64,000 nt of DNA, from the NCBI RefSeq assembly GCF_000373965.1, contig NZ_KB892834.1:302600-366599 (forward strand), in the 5' to 3' direction. Of this stretch, positions 47,010-56,403 are shown one piece after another. The DNA is from Uliginosibacterium gangwonense DSM 18521. Its GTDB lineage: Bacteria > Pseudomonadota > Gammaproteobacteria > Burkholderiales > Rhodocyclaceae. How positions within the stretch are numbered: the stretch's first letter is position 1; every line of letters starts with the position of its first letter. The translations under genes and the position numbers were made by a program. Under the pieces are notes generated by a model. The model saw only the letters and a list, made by a program, of their open reading frames with translations. It had not been told where the DNA came from and did no database searches.

Positions 47010-47528
47010 TTACTCGCGGTAGCCCTTTTCGCTGGCACTGTGGATAATCCAGATGAGGTTGCCGCCGGTGAAATTCCCCAGCGATCCCCCTGCAAAAACC
47101 AAACGCCCCATGCCTTTGTAGACCATCTCGTAGCGATAGCGGTCGCTGCCGAAGTAGAAGGGAATCCAGGCTTTGCCGGTGACATAGGCGCCGGAATCGG
47201 TAGGCTGGCCTGCCAGATCAGTCACCTGCTTCATCGACATGCCAATCTGGAGCTTGGCGAATTTGCTTTTTGGCGCGGGAATGCCGGTGATCTCACCTTC
47301 CCAGTCGCCCAGCCCCTTGACCTTGCGCCCGTGGCCAGATTCCACCTTGCTGGCCTCAATCACCTCGCCCTTCTCATTCATGCCGGGTGGGATTTTGCTT
47401 TGCGCTGCGGCCGCAGGCTTTGCTTCGGAAGACCCGCTGTTGCTGCCACCCTGGGTGGTGGCACACCCTGCCAGCATCACGCTTGCCGCCAACACGCATG
47501 CCAGACTGAGCTTTGACTTTGAGTTCAT
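47010..47528 (-). CDS. Lipoprotein with a SmpA/BamE-like region
   Basis: A 172-residue lipoprotein. The signal ends in VMLAGC, followed by a Ser/Ala-rich linker. The domain at ~75-165 has KLQIGMSMKQVTDLAGQPTD, the typical first helix and loop of SmpA/OmlA-type lipoproteins, then aromatic strands (WIPFYFGSDRYRYEMVYKG). It may be an outer-membrane lipoprotein; function unknown. ATG at 47528 has GGGGATG upstream. The palindromic element starts 2 bp past its stop. Confidence 0.72.
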   Translation of the reverse strand: MNSKSKLSLACVLAASVMLAGCATTQGGSNSGSSEAKPAAAAQSKIPPGMNEKGEVIEASKVESGHGRKVKGLGDWEGEITGIPAPKSKFAKLQIGMSMKQVTDLAGQPTDSGAYVTGKAWIPFYFGSDRYRYEMVYKGMGRLVFAGGSLGNFTGGNLIWIIHSASEKGYRE

Positions 47529-47756
47529 TTTCGCATCCCCGCTTGTGGACAAGTGCAAGCTTGGATTTTACATGCATAGATGTGACAAGCCTTGTTGGCA
47601 TCTTGAATTCTTGCCGGCCGTGCAAGGCTCTGCCCTTCTGGCCCAGCCTGCCGGAGCGGTGCCATTTGTCGGCCAGTGCTGAGGCAGCATACGAACGGCA
47701 GCGGTAATCTCGGCCCGATTGCGCACAATGACGCCAAAATCAACGGAGATTAGATC

Positions 47757-49070
47757 ATGTGGCAAAAATACGGGGTTATCGGGCTACTGCTGGGGATTCT
47801 GGTGGCGTGTGGAGGCGGGGGGAGTGGCGGCAGTGCTGACAGTAGCGCAGCCAGCACCACTGCGTCCAGCTCGGGGACAGGCTCAAGTTCCAGTTCAGGC
47901 TCTGGTTCGAGTTCGAGTTCGAGTTCGAGTTCGAGTTCGAGTTCGAGTTCGAGTTCGAGTTCGAGTTCGAGTTCGAGCAGCAGTGGTGGCACGAGTAGCT
48001 GCACGGCGACAAGTTTCATGGGCAAAAATCTGCTGCTGGTCGGCGCCCAGATGGAGGACGCCACGGCCAGCGCCGCTCCTTTCGATGTGCGCTACCGCTA
48101 TCTGGCCGGTGGCATCCGCCCAGCTGGCACATGCAGCACCTCATGTTCTTCCTCTTGCTCAAACTGGTGGGGGTGCTGGCAGGACATGAGCAAGGCCCCT
48201 GGTCAATATGTGCTCAGCCATATTCAAAATTCCACCAGCATGACCTGGCAGGGCAGCGCCCGGGCGCAGATTCCGGCCATTACCTATTACGAATTGCTGA
48301 ATAGTTCCAAACTGGCCGAAGGCACTGCGGAGGTAGCTGCAATCAACGATGCCACCTTCCTCGCCCGCTACCTGGATGACTGGCGCTTCCTGCTCCAGAC
48401 CATTGGCAACAACAAGGCACTGCTGCATATCGAGCCGGATTTCTGGGGCTATGTGCGAAGCCTCAATAGCGACCCGCACAAGGTGCCCGCCAAGGTGACG
48501 ACCGCCAACCCCACCGATTGTGCAGGTCAGGAAAACAGTGCCAGTGGCTTTGCAAAATGCATGATCGCCATGACGCGCAAATATGCCCCGAACGCCAGCG
48601 TGGGCCTGCACGCCTCGCCCTGGAATTACACCGTCAGCGGTGACGGGGCCGCAATCGGTACATTCCTGACCGCCCTGGGCGCAGGCGATGGCGATTTCGT
48701 GGTGACGGACCCCTCTGATCGTGATGCCGGTTACTACGAATCCCTCAATCGCAACACGTGGTGGGACGATACTGCCGCCGCCAACTATCTGGCCTGGAGC
48801 AAGACGATCTCCGACACGGTGGGCAAGCCCACGGTGATGTGGCAGATTCCGCTGGGCAACATGGCGCAGAACAACACCACCAACCACTGGAAAGACAACC
48901 GTGTGGATTACCTCTTCGCCCACCTGCCCCAGGTGGCCAAGGCGAAGGTGGTGGCTTTGCTGTTTGGCGCCGGGGAAGGCCAGCAAACCACGCCGGAATC
49001 GGACGGTGGCAATCTGATTGCCAAGACCCAAAGCAATTGGCAGGCGGGCGGAACCCCGCTGTGCCAATAG
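47757..49070 (+). CDS. Secreted poly-serine-linker protein, probable glycoside-hydrolase-like
   Basis: A 437-residue lipoprotein. The lipobox GILVAC ends at Cys18 and is followed by Gly/Ser. A long serine linker (~38-80) includes an exact Ser run encoded by TTCGAG repeats. The remaining ~350 residues look like a TIM-barrel enzyme: LLVGAQMEDATA, LLHIEPDFWGY (possible catalytic Glu), SVGLHASPWN, DFVVTDPSDRDAGYYE, PTVMWQIPLGN. A Cys/Trp-rich patch (CSSSCSNWWGCW) is at ~125-137. I cannot assign a glycosidase family. Poly-Ser linkers are typical of polysaccharide-degrading marine gammaproteobacteria. The terminator at 49071 follows. Confidence 0.7.
   Translation: MWQKYGVIGLLLGILVACGGGGSGGSADSSAASTTASSSGTGSSSSSGSGSSSSSSSSSSSSSSSSSSSSSSSSSSGGTSSCTATSFMGKNLLLVGAQMEDATASAAPFDVRYRYLAGGIRPAGTCSTSCSSSCSNWWGCWQDMSKAPGQYVLSHIQNSTSMTWQGSARAQIPAITYYELLNSSKLAEGTAEVAAINDATFLARYLDDWRFLLQTIGNNKALLHIEPDFWGYVRSLNSDPHKVPAKVTTANPTDCAGQENSASGFAKCMIAMTRKYAPNASVGLHASPWNYTVSGDGAAIGTFLTALGAGDGDFVVTDPSDRDAGYYESLNRNTWWDDTAAANYLAWSKTISDTVGKPTVMWQIPLGNMAQNNTTNHWKDNRVDYLFAHLPQVAKAKVVALLFGAGEGQQTTPESDGGNLIAKTQSNWQAGGTPLCQ
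47906..47977 (+). repeat. Twelve tandem TTCGAG hexamers inside the poly-serine linker
   Basis: 72 bp of perfect hexamer units code alternately TCG and AGT, all serine. Copy-number changes of a 6-bp unit keep the frame and would alter only linker length. Confidence 0.95.
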
Positions 49071-49112
49071 ACAAACGGGGCCAGTTGGTTATACCCTAAT
49101 GGCCCCGTTTGT
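49071..49112. terminator. Bidirectional terminator between the poly-Ser gene and pyrC'
   Basis: ACAAACGGGGCCA and TGGCCCCGTTTGT are perfect 13-base arms around a 16-base loop. It lies directly between the two convergent genes. Confidence 0.8.
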
Positions 49113-49129
49113 TTATGTGCGATACCTGA

Positions 49130-50407
49130 TTATGCGCCGAACATGATGCGGCCTTCCACCAGGGTATAACGCACCACGCCGGGCAGTTCCAGGCCAAGGA
49201 ACGGGGTGTTCTTGCCCAGGCTCTTGAGCGCTTCACGGGAGACCTTGAACCAGCCTTCGGGGTCGAACACGCACACATCGGCACGGGCACCGGGGCTCAG
49301 ATGCCCGCCCTTGGTGATGCCCATGATCGCGGCGGAATCAGCCGTGACACGTGCCAGCGCCTTGAGCAGCGGGAGCTTTTCTTCCTGCGCCCACTTGAGG
49401 GTGAGCGGCAGCAGCAGTTCCAGCCCGGTAACGCCGGTTTCGGCTTCGGCAAACGGCATCTGCTTGCCATCGTCATCCACCGGAGTATGGTCTGAGCATA
49501 CGGCATTGATGCGCCCATCGGCCAGTGCTGCACGCAGCGCTGCGCGATCGCTCTGGCTGCGCAACGGTGGAACCACATGGCATTGCGGGTTGAAGTAGCC
49601 GATATCGTGATCGCATAGATGCAGATGATGGGCAGCCACATCACAGGTTACGTCCAGCCCCTTGGCACGCGCACGTTCGATACATTCGATGGCGGCGGCA
49701 GAAGAGATACGCGTCAGGTGCAACTTGACGCCGGTCAGCCGGGCCAGACTGAGGTAGGTTTCCAGCGCGACCGTTTCGGCTTCCACCGGAATGCCCGCCA
49801 AGCCCATGCGGGAGGCGACTTCGCCATCGTGAGCCACACCACCCTTGGAGAGGAAGGGGTCAATGGGTTGCAGCCAGACGCGGAACCCAAAGGTTGCGGC
49901 GTACTGCATGGCGCGCATCAGCACCTGGGTATCCACAATCGGCGTATTGACTTGCGAGAAGGCCACGCAACCGGCTTCCACCAGTTCGGCCATCTCGGTG
50001 ATGCGCTTGCCTTCGAGCTTGAAGCTCAGCGCGCCAACTGGATAGACGTGGGCACAGTTCATGTTCTTGGCGCGGAAGCACAGCATTTCCACCAGACCCG
50101 GTTCATCCAGCACCGGGTCGGTGTCCGGCGGGCAGGCGAGGCTGGTAACGCCACCGGCCATCGCGGCCTGCATTTCGGATTCCAGCGTAGCGCGGTATTC
50201 AAAGCCGGGCTCACGCAGGCGGGCGGAGAGGTCCACGAGACCAGGCATCACCACCATGCCTTTGGCATCCACCGTGCGGTCTGCCACAAAACCATCTGGC
50301 ACATCCCCAACGGCGAGGATCTTGCCCTCGGCAATATACAGGTCACGTTGCGCGTCGATGTGGTTGACCGGGTCAATCAAGCGGCCATTTGCAATCCTGA
50401 TTTTCAT
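49130..50407 (-). CDS. pyrC': Dihydroorotase-like protein lacking metal ligands (non-catalytic PyrC')
   Basis: A 425-residue protein of the dihydroorotase fold. The motif that binds zinc (normally DxHxHxREPG) reads DLSARLREPG, with Ser61 and Arg63 in place of both histidines. It should therefore be inactive. Known pseudo-dihydroorotases of this type assemble with aspartate carbamoyltransferase and keep it folded and active. It follows pyrB on the same strand with 13 bp between them. A catalytic dihydroorotase must be encoded elsewhere. Confidence 0.88.
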   Translation of the reverse strand: MKIRIANGRLIDPVNHIDAQRDLYIAEGKILAVGDVPDGFVADRTVDAKGMVVMPGLVDLSARLREPGFEYRATLESEMQAAMAGGVTSLACPPDTDPVLDEPGLVEMLCFRAKNMNCAHVYPVGALSFKLEGKRITEMAELVEAGCVAFSQVNTPIVDTQVLMRAMQYAATFGFRVWLQPIDPFLSKGGVAHDGEVASRMGLAGIPVEAETVALETYLSLARLTGVKLHLTRISSAAAIECIERARAKGLDVTCDVAAHHLHLCDHDIGYFNPQCHVVPPLRSQSDRAALRAALADGRINAVCSDHTPVDDDGKQMPFAEAETGVTGLELLLPLTLKWAQEEKLPLLKALARVTADSAAIMGITKGGHLSPGARADVCVFDPEGWFKVSREALKSLGKNTPFLGLELPGVVRYTLVEGRIMFGA

Positions 50408-50420
50408 CGTCTGTCTATCC

Positions 50421-51380
50421 TCACTGGCCCGCCAACATGCTCATCACCGCCATGCGCACGGCGATCCCGAATGTGACCTGCGGCAGGATGACGGCATGCT
50501 TGCCGTCGGCCACCGCAGAGTCGATTTCCACGCCCCGGTTCATCGGCCCTGGGTGCAGGACGATGGCATCGGGCTTGGCAAGTTCAAGCTTTTCTTGCGT
50601 GAGGCCGTAACACTTGAAGTATTCCTGGCTGGAGGGCAGCAATGCGCCTTGCATACGTTCGTTCTGCAGGCGCAGCATCATCACCACATCCACGCCCTTG
50701 AGGCCTTCGCGCATGTCATGATAGACATGCACGCCCATGCGTTCGACATTAGTGGGCAGAAGCGTTTTGGGGGCAATCACGCGGATCTCCGGCACGCCGA
50801 GTGTGGCCAGCGCGGCAATCTCGCTGCGGGCTACGCGCGAATGCAGCACGTCACCCACAATCGCCACGGTAAGCTGGGAGAAATCCTTCTTGTAGTGGCG
50901 AATGGTGTACATGTCCAGTAGCCCCTGCGTGGGGTGGGCATGGCGGCCATCACCGGCGTTGACCACGCTGATATGCTCACGGCCTGTATTGCGCAGGTGG
51001 TCGGCGATCAGGTAGGGCGCACCGCTGGTGGCGTGGCGCACCACAAACATGTCGGCCCCCATCGCGCAGAGATTGTCGATGGTGTCGAGCAGCGTCTCAC
51101 CCTTGTTGGTGGAGCTGGTGGCCACGTTCAGGTTGATCACATCCGCCGACAGGCGCTTGGCGGCAATCTCAAAAGTAGTGCGGGTGCGCGTACTGTTTTC
51201 GAAGAAGACGTTGAACACGCTCTTGCCGCGCAGCAGCGGCAGCTTCTTCACCTCGCGCTCGGCCACTTCGGTAAAAGGCTCGGCAATGTCCAGAATCTGT
51301 TTGAGGATGGCCGCAGGCAGGCCGTCCAGGGTGAGCAGATGTTGCAGCTCGCCCTTGCGATTGAGTTGCGGATTATGCAT
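50421..51380 (-). CDS. pyrB: Aspartate carbamoyltransferase catalytic subunit
   Basis: A 319-residue PyrB. The carbamoyl-phosphate site is [13 protein letters not shown], and the aspartate-side segments [25 protein letters not shown] and [11 protein letters not shown] are intact. It makes N-carbamoyl-aspartate, the first committed step to UMP. ATG at 51380 overlaps the pyrR stop by 8 bp. Its partner PyrC' follows. Confidence 0.96.
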   Translation of the reverse strand: MHNPQLNRKGELQHLLTLDGLPAAILKQILDIAEPFTEVAEREVKKLPLLRGKSVFNVFFENSTRTRTTFEIAAKRLSADVINLNVATSSTNKGETLLDTIDNLCAMGADMFVVRHATSGAPYLIADHLRNTGREHISVVNAGDGRHAHPTQGLLDMYTIRHYKKDFSQLTVAIVGDVLHSRVARSEIAALATLGVPEIRVIAPKTLLPTNVERMGVHVYHDMREGLKGVDVVMMLRLQNERMQGALLPSSQEYFKCYGLTQEKLELAKPDAIVLHPGPMNRGVEIDSAVADGKHAVILPQVTFGIAVRMAVMSMLAGQ

Positions 51381-51870
51381 TCTCGACCCCCAGGGAAAAG
51401 TGGCCTTGTTCATCACGCGTCAGACGCAGATGCACATCATCGGCGAGCGGTTCTGCCAAGGTATGGGCGCAGAAGCGCGCGGCAATGGGCAACTGCCGCC
51501 CGCCACGGTCGACCAGCACTGCCAGATCAACGCGTGCAGGGCGCCCGTAGTCGAACAGCTCGTTCAATGCTGCACGGGTGGTGCGGCCACTGTAGAGCAC
51601 GTCGTCGACCAAAATCACATCGCGCCCGGCGATATCAACCGGGATGTGCGACTTGCGCGATTTGTGCAGGCCGCGCGAGGCGTAGTCGTCCCTGTAGAAC
51701 GCAGCATCCAGCGTGCCCAGCGGGGTGGTCACGCCCAGCTTCTGGTGCAGGTACTCAGCCACCCAGGCACCACCGCTGTGGATGCCAATGAAGACAGTAT
51801 CGGGTTTGAGGTGGGGGCGGATCAGCTCTACGAGCTGATCACGCAGCAGGTTTGCATCGGGCAGATTCAT
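51373..51870 (-). CDS. pyrR: PyrR-type uracil phosphoribosyltransferase
   Basis: A 165-residue PyrR. The PRPP-binding motif [20 protein letters not shown] and the PyrR-like DRGGRQLPI are present. In some bacteria PyrR attenuates pyr mRNA. I see no PyrR-binding hairpin ahead of pyrB. It overlaps ruvX by 4 bp and pyrB by 8 bp. Confidence 0.94.
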   Translation of the reverse strand: MNLPDANLLRDQLVELIRPHLKPDTVFIGIHSGGAWVAEYLHQKLGVTTPLGTLDAAFYRDDYASRGLHKSRKSHIPVDIAGRDVILVDDVLYSGRTTRAALNELFDYGRPARVDLAVLVDRGGRQLPIAARFCAHTLAEPLADDVHLRLTRDEQGHFSLGVENA

Positions 51871-52286
51871 GTGTCAGTACCCATATCGAGAAAACTTTGC
51901 AGGATTCGCTGCGCGGCGAGCGCATCGAGATGTTGCTTGCGCTCGCGCCAGCCCATATTAAGCTCGCGCAGCATGGATTCAGCTTCGGCGGAACTGAGAC
52001 GCTCATCCACCAATGAGACCGGCAGGCCAAAGCGGCCGTTGAGCTGGTTGGCAAAGCGGCGGCAGCGCGCCGTCATCTCCGTCTCGGTTCCATCCAGCGC
52101 ACAGGGCAAGCCGACCACGAGGCGCTGGGGCGTCCATTCGGCGATCAGCTTGGCGATTTCACCAAAACGCTGGGCATTGGCTTCACCACGGACCACGCTC
52201 AAGGGCTGGGCCAGCCCGCTCTCGGTCTCGCCCACGGCCACACCGATGCGTGCGAGGCCGAAATCAAAGCCCATCAGCGTAGCCAT
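51867..52286 (-). CDS. ruvX: Putative pre-16S rRNA nuclease / Holliday junction resolvase RuvX (YqgF)
   Basis: A 139-residue RNase H-fold protein with catalytic acids in [30 protein letters not shown] and [12 protein letters not shown]. The family processes the 16S rRNA 5' end or cuts Holliday junctions. It sits between algH and pyrR, the common proteobacterial order, and ends with a 4-bp overlap. Confidence 0.94.
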   Translation of the reverse strand: MATLMGFDFGLARIGVAVGETESGLAQPLSVVRGEANAQRFGEIAKLIAEWTPQRLVVGLPCALDGTETEMTARCRRFANQLNGRFGLPVSLVDERLSSAEAESMLRELNMGWRERKQHLDALAAQRILQSFLDMGTDT

Positions 52287-52289
52287 GCC

Positions 52290-52841
52290 TTATGCGTGCC
52301 CCGCGATGTTCGATAGATTGGCGAAGTCGATCCCCAGGAGCCGCATGGCGGCCTCGAAGCGCTCTTCGGCAGGCACTTCAAAAATGATGCGCGGGTCGGC
52401 AGGCACGCTCAACCAGGCGTTCTGCGCCAACTCATCCTCCAGTTGCCCGGCGCTCCAGCCGGAGTAACCCAGGGAGATCAATAGGTCTTCAGGTTGCCCT
52501 TCGGCACTCAGGGCCAGCAGGATGTCCTTGGAACTGGTTAGCGCCACATCACCGCCCACGCGCAGGCTGGATTGCCACTCACCACTCGGGCGGTGGAGCA
52601 CAAAACCCCGGTCGGTCTGCACCGGGCCGCCGAAATACACCGGACGGGTACCCAGATCAGCCCGCTCAAAGGGGATCTCCACCCGCTCGAACAAGTCCTT
52701 GATGGTCAGATCAATGGGGCGGTTGATGATCACCCCCAGCGCACCATCCTCACCATGTTCGGCCACAAAGGCCACCGTGCGGGAAAAATTGGGGTCCGCC
52801 ATGGCGGGCATGGCAATCAGGAAGTGATTGGTCAGGTTCAT
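52290..52841 (-). CDS. algH: YqgE/AlgH family protein
   Basis: A 183-residue YqgE/AlgH. It begins [19 protein letters not shown], then [27 protein letters not shown] and [20 protein letters not shown], all typical. The biochemical role is unknown; it is always next to ruvX. A GTG nine bases upstream is in frame, but the ATG matches the usual N-terminus. It is the first gene of the minus-strand pyr operon. Confidence 0.94.
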   Translation of the reverse strand: MNLTNHFLIAMPAMADPNFSRTVAFVAEHGEDGALGVIINRPIDLTIKDLFERVEIPFERADLGTRPVYFGGPVQTDRGFVLHRPSGEWQSSLRVGGDVALTSSKDILLALSAEGQPEDLLISLGYSGWSAGQLEDELAQNAWLSVPADPRIIFEVPAEERFEAAMRLLGIDFANLSNIAGHA

Positions 52842-52946
52842 ATTTTGCACAGGGGTATTTTAAGGCCTTTTTGCCCGCGCAGCAGTGCATACTTCGGTCT
52901 GTTTATCTGCGGCGCCACGCCTGTTGCCTGAATAGAGGCTTTCCCC

Positions 52947-54389
52947 ATGATTCCTGCTGCCCTTGTCTGGTTCCGACGCGATCTGCGCAACTTTGACCAC
53001 GCGGCCCTGCGCCATGCCCTGGCACAGGCCAGGACCGTGTTCTGTGCCTTTGTGCTGGATCGTGAAATCCTTGATGCCCTGCCCTCGCGCTGCGACCGCC
53101 GGGTGGAATTCATCCTCGCCAGTCTGGCCGAACTCGATGCAGCCTTACGGGCACAAGGAGGCGGGTTGATCGTGCGCCATGGCGAGGCGCGGGCGGAAAT
53201 CCCCCGGCTGGCGCAGGAACTGGGCATTGCCACCGTCTATGCCAACCATGACTATGAGCCCCAGGCACGTGCACGCGATGAAGACGTGGCCCGGACGCTG
53301 GACAGCACGGGAGTCGGCTTTGTGAGCTTCAAAGACCAGGTGATCTTTGAGCGCTCGGAGATTCTGACCCAGGCCGGGCACCCTTATGCGGTGTTCACGC
53401 CTTACAAGAACGCATGGCTGCGGCGCGTGGGCAGCAACGATCTGGCCAGTCTGGACTGCCAGCCCTACACCGGCCAACTGGCCTGCCCCCCACAGGCGCA
53501 GGGCGTCCCCACGTTGGCAAATATCGGCTTTACCCCCAGCAACCTAGCCCAGCTGGCGCTGCCAACCGGCATGCAGGGCGGGCAGAAGCTGCTGGAGAGC
53601 TTCCTGCCCCATCTGCTGGCGTATCACGAGGCCCGGGATTTTCCCGCCAAACGCGGGGTGTCCTACCTCTCTACGCATCTGCGCTTTGGCACCGTATCGA
53701 TCCGCCAACTTGCGCGCATCGCGTGGGAGCAGCGTGGCAACCTGGGCGCGGATACCTGGCTCAATGAACTGATCTGGCGTGAGTTTTACATGCAGATCCT
53801 GTGGCATCGCCCGGATGTGGTCGAGCACGATTTCCGCCCCGAATACACCGCCTTGCGCTGGGAAAGCGGCCCTGCCACGGATGCCCACTTTGCGGCCTGG
53901 TGCGAGGGGCGCACCGGTTATCCGCTGGTGGATGCCGCCATGCGCCAACTGGCACAGACCGGCTATATGCACAACCGGCTGCGCATGCTCACCGCAAGCT
54001 TCTTGACCAAGGATCTGGGCATAGACTGGCGGCGGGGGGAGCGCTTTTTTGCCCAGCACCTGAACGACTTTGATCTGGCCGCCAACAATGGGGGCTGGCA
54101 ATGGTCGGCTTCCACCGGCTGCGACGCGCAGCCGTGGTTCCGTATCTTCAACCCCATCACGCAGTCAAAGAAATTCGACCCCCAGGGCGCCTTCATCCGG
54201 CACTATGTGCCGGAACTGGCCCGCCTGCCCGACGCCAGTATCCATGCGCCGTGGCTGACCCCGGCCAATGTGCTGGCAAGCGCCGGTTGTGTGATCGGGC
54301 AGAACTATCCGGCCCCGGTTGTGGATCACGCCCAGGCGAGGGCGCAGACCCTGCAACGCTTTGAGCGCCTGCATGGTAACAGTTTGTAA
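52947..54389 (+). CDS. phrB: Deoxyribodipyrimidine photolyase (CPD photolyase, class I)
   Basis: A 480-residue photolyase. The N-terminal antenna domain starts [16 protein letters not shown]. The FAD domain has the [17 protein letters not shown] loop, [57 protein letters not shown] and [21 protein letters not shown]. The tryptophans of the electron-transfer chain are present. It repairs pyrimidine dimers with blue light. It diverges from algH. Confidence 0.95.
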   Translation: MIPAALVWFRRDLRNFDHAALRHALAQARTVFCAFVLDREILDALPSRCDRRVEFILASLAELDAALRAQGGGLIVRHGEARAEIPRLAQELGIATVYANHDYEPQARARDEDVARTLDSTGVGFVSFKDQVIFERSEILTQAGHPYAVFTPYKNAWLRRVGSNDLASLDCQPYTGQLACPPQAQGVPTLANIGFTPSNLAQLALPTGMQGGQKLLESFLPHLLAYHEARDFPAKRGVSYLSTHLRFGTVSIRQLARIAWEQRGNLGADTWLNELIWREFYMQILWHRPDVVEHDFRPEYTALRWESGPATDAHFAAWCEGRTGYPLVDAAMRQLAQTGYMHNRLRMLTASFLTKDLGIDWRRGERFFAQHLNDFDLAANNGGWQWSASTGCDAQPWFRIFNPITQSKKFDPQGAFIRHYVPELARLPDASIHAPWLTPANVLASAGCVIGQNYPAPVVDHAQARAQTLQRFERLHGNSL

Positions 54390-54463
54390 TTATTGTCTTC
54401 ATTCCATGAACTTAGGCGTTAATTGCATTATCTAATCGACGCTTTCTCTACAGGAGATCCACC

Positions 54464-54970
54464 ATGAACAAGAAACTCATCTGCGCACTACTGGCTCTGG
54501 GTGCTGTGGCCAGCATGTCAGTACCGGCCCAGGCTGCGGATTTCCAGGATTACGCCCGCGTGTTGCGCGTGACTCCGCGCACTCAACAGGTCAACCAGCC
54601 ACAAGAGGTTTGCCACAACGAAATCCAGCGTGTCGAACGTCGGGAAGAAAGCCATGCAGGCGCCCTGGTGGGCGGCGTGGCAGGTGCCTTGTTGGGCAGC
54701 CGCTTTGGCCGTGGCCAGGGCAGAACGGCTGCAGCCGCTGCAGGCGCGATCACGGGTGCCATTGTGGGCGACAACATTGGCGACAGAAACGAAGGTACCC
54801 AGGTGGAAGAGCGCCCGGTGCGCCGCTGCGAGGTGCAGGACAACTGGGTGACCCGCACGGATGGCTACCAGGTCGACTACGAATATCGTGGGCACCAGTA
54901 TTCCACGGTAACACCGTATGAACCGGGGGACCGCCTGCAAGTGCGCGTCTCGGTCGTTCCGGCACAGTAA
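54464..54970 (+). CDS. Glycine-zipper 2TM-domain surface protein
   Basis: A 168-residue protein. The signal peptide ends AQA (~24). The glycine-zipper pair GALVGGVAGALLGSRFGRG and AAGAITGAIVGDNIGD (~65-105) resembles the Rickettsia 17-kDa antigen family. The last part is a basic/aromatic domain (GYQVDYEYRGHQYSTVTPYEPGD). The signal lacks a lipobox Cys, so it is not lipidated. It is probably an envelope-spanning or outer-membrane-associated protein of unknown function. Confidence 0.85.
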   Translation: MNKKLICALLALGAVASMSVPAQAADFQDYARVLRVTPRTQQVNQPQEVCHNEIQRVERREESHAGALVGGVAGALLGSRFGRGQGRTAAAAAGAITGAIVGDNIGDRNEGTQVEERPVRRCEVQDNWVTRTDGYQVDYEYRGHQYSTVTPYEPGDRLQVRVSVVPAQ

Positions 54971-55176
54971 GCCAGCTCCCTTCCGGCAAAGCAGTCCATT
55001 CGGGGTGCTTTGCTTGGAGCGGACTTGTACCACTGGGCAGCAGCGATCTCGGATACGCGGTCTATTCTCAGGTTGCCAGCATACGGCTGGCAGGCCTTGC
55101 AGTCTTACCCTGGCATTGCGGTAGAGGACTGAATCGTCCACTTTGGTGTATTGAGCGCTCCGCATAGCCCCATGTC

Positions 55177-56403
55177 ATGGAATCCCCTGCCCAAACTGAT
55201 TCGATGTTACTGCCCGACGGCAAGCCCACCATCCTGATTGTGGATGATTCGGCTGGCATCATCGCGCTCCTGCAATCGGTGTTGTCCCCGCAGTACAAGG
55301 TGATGGCGGCGTTGGATGCAGAGGTGGGGTTACGACTGGTCAACAGCCCGCCTGTGCCAGACCTGATCCTGCTCGATGTGGTCATGCCGGGCATTGATGG
55401 CTTCGAGATGTGTCGCCGCATCAAGCAGTCTGCCCACACCCACGACATCCCGGTGATCTTTCTGACCTCGCGCTCCAGCCCCGAGGACGAGGAGCGGGGC
55501 TTTGACATCGGCGCGGTCGACTACATCGCCAAACCCATCAGCATTCCACTGGTACTGGCGCGGATACGCAACCACCTCAAGCTCAAGGCAGTCGCCACTT
55601 TTCTGCGCGACAAGAATGCCTTTCTGGAGGCCGAGGTACAACGCCGCACCCGCGACCTGCAAGCCATTCAGGATGTCACCATCATGGTGCTCGCTTCCCT
55701 GGCGGAAACGCGGGACGTGGACACTGGCAACCACATCCGCCGCACCCAGCTCTATGTAAAGGCGCTGGCCCAAAAGCTGGCCACCCAGCCCCGCTTTGCG
55801 GACCTGCTGGATGAGCACACCATCGAGTTGATCTGCAAATCGGCCCCGCTGCATGATATTGGCAAGGTGGGCATCCCCGACGCAGTATTACGCAAACAGA
55901 CGCAGTTGCGCCCGGATGAGTTCGAGGTGATGAAAACCCACACCCGCCTGGGGCGCGATGCTATAGAGCACGCGGAACTCAAGCTCGGACACGAAGTCCC
56001 TTTCCTGCGCTATGCCAAAGAAATAGCCTTCTGCCATCAGGAAAAATGGGACGGCAGCGGTTATCCACAGGGTCTGAAAGGGGAAGAGATCCCCTTGTGC
56101 GCCCGCCTGATGGCGGTGGCCGATGTGTATGATGCACTGATCAGCCACCGGGTCTACAAGGAACCACTCTCCCACGATGAAGCGGTACGCCTGATCGTGG
56201 AGGGACGTGACAGCCATTTCGACCCCACCATCGTGGATGCCTTCGTATTGATCGCCGACTCCTTCCGGGCCATTTCCCGTGCCTATGCCGACGACGGCGA
56301 GCGAGATTCCGCCAATGCCCTTTCAGAAGCAAGGCTTGTGAGTCGACGCGCCGCCCGGCATACTCTGGCCAATGGCACGCACGATACCAATCCTCCCCCG
56401 TGA
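55177..56403 (+). CDS. Response regulator with HD-GYP domain (c-di-GMP phosphodiesterase)
   Basis: A 408-residue protein. The receiver domain (~17-135) has LIVDDSAG and the phospho-Asp in LILLDVVMPGIDGFEM. A coiled linker follows (~140-165). The HD-GYP domain (~170-360) has HDIGKVGIPD, HCHQEKWDGSGYPQGLKGEE-type FCHQEKWDGSGYP, and DVYDAL. It should degrade c-di-GMP. No kinase gene adjoins it. Its last 32 bp overlap hemW out of frame. Confidence 0.92.
   Translation: MESPAQTDSMLLPDGKPTILIVDDSAGIIALLQSVLSPQYKVMAALDAEVGLRLVNSPPVPDLILLDVVMPGIDGFEMCRRIKQSAHTHDIPVIFLTSRSSPEDEERGFDIGAVDYIAKPISIPLVLARIRNHLKLKAVATFLRDKNAFLEAEVQRRTRDLQAIQDVTIMVLASLAETRDVDTGNHIRRTQLYVKALAQKLATQPRFADLLDEHTIELICKSAPLHDIGKVGIPDAVLRKQTQLRPDEFEVMKTHTRLGRDAIEHAELKLGHEVPFLRYAKEIAFCHQEKWDGSGYPQGLKGEEIPLCARLMAVADVYDALISHRVYKEPLSHDEAVRLIVEGRDSHFDPTIVDAFVLIADSFRAISRAYADDGERDSANALSEARLVSRRAARHTLANGTHDTNPPP

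Noticed and set aside
47750-48064. Minus-strand open frame with long Glu-Leu repeats over the TTCGAG array.
   Set aside because: It is the reverse reading of the serine-coding hexamers inside a clear plus-strand lipoprotein gene.
50421-51870. Search for a PyrR-binding attenuator in the pyr operon.
   Set aside because: pyrR, pyrB and pyrC' are overlapping or nearly so, leaving no leader for such a structure.
55000-55020. Hairpin GCAAAGCA / TGCTTTGC after the glycine-zipper gene (about 54986-55014).
   Set aside because: No T-tract follows on either strand, so I do not call a terminator.
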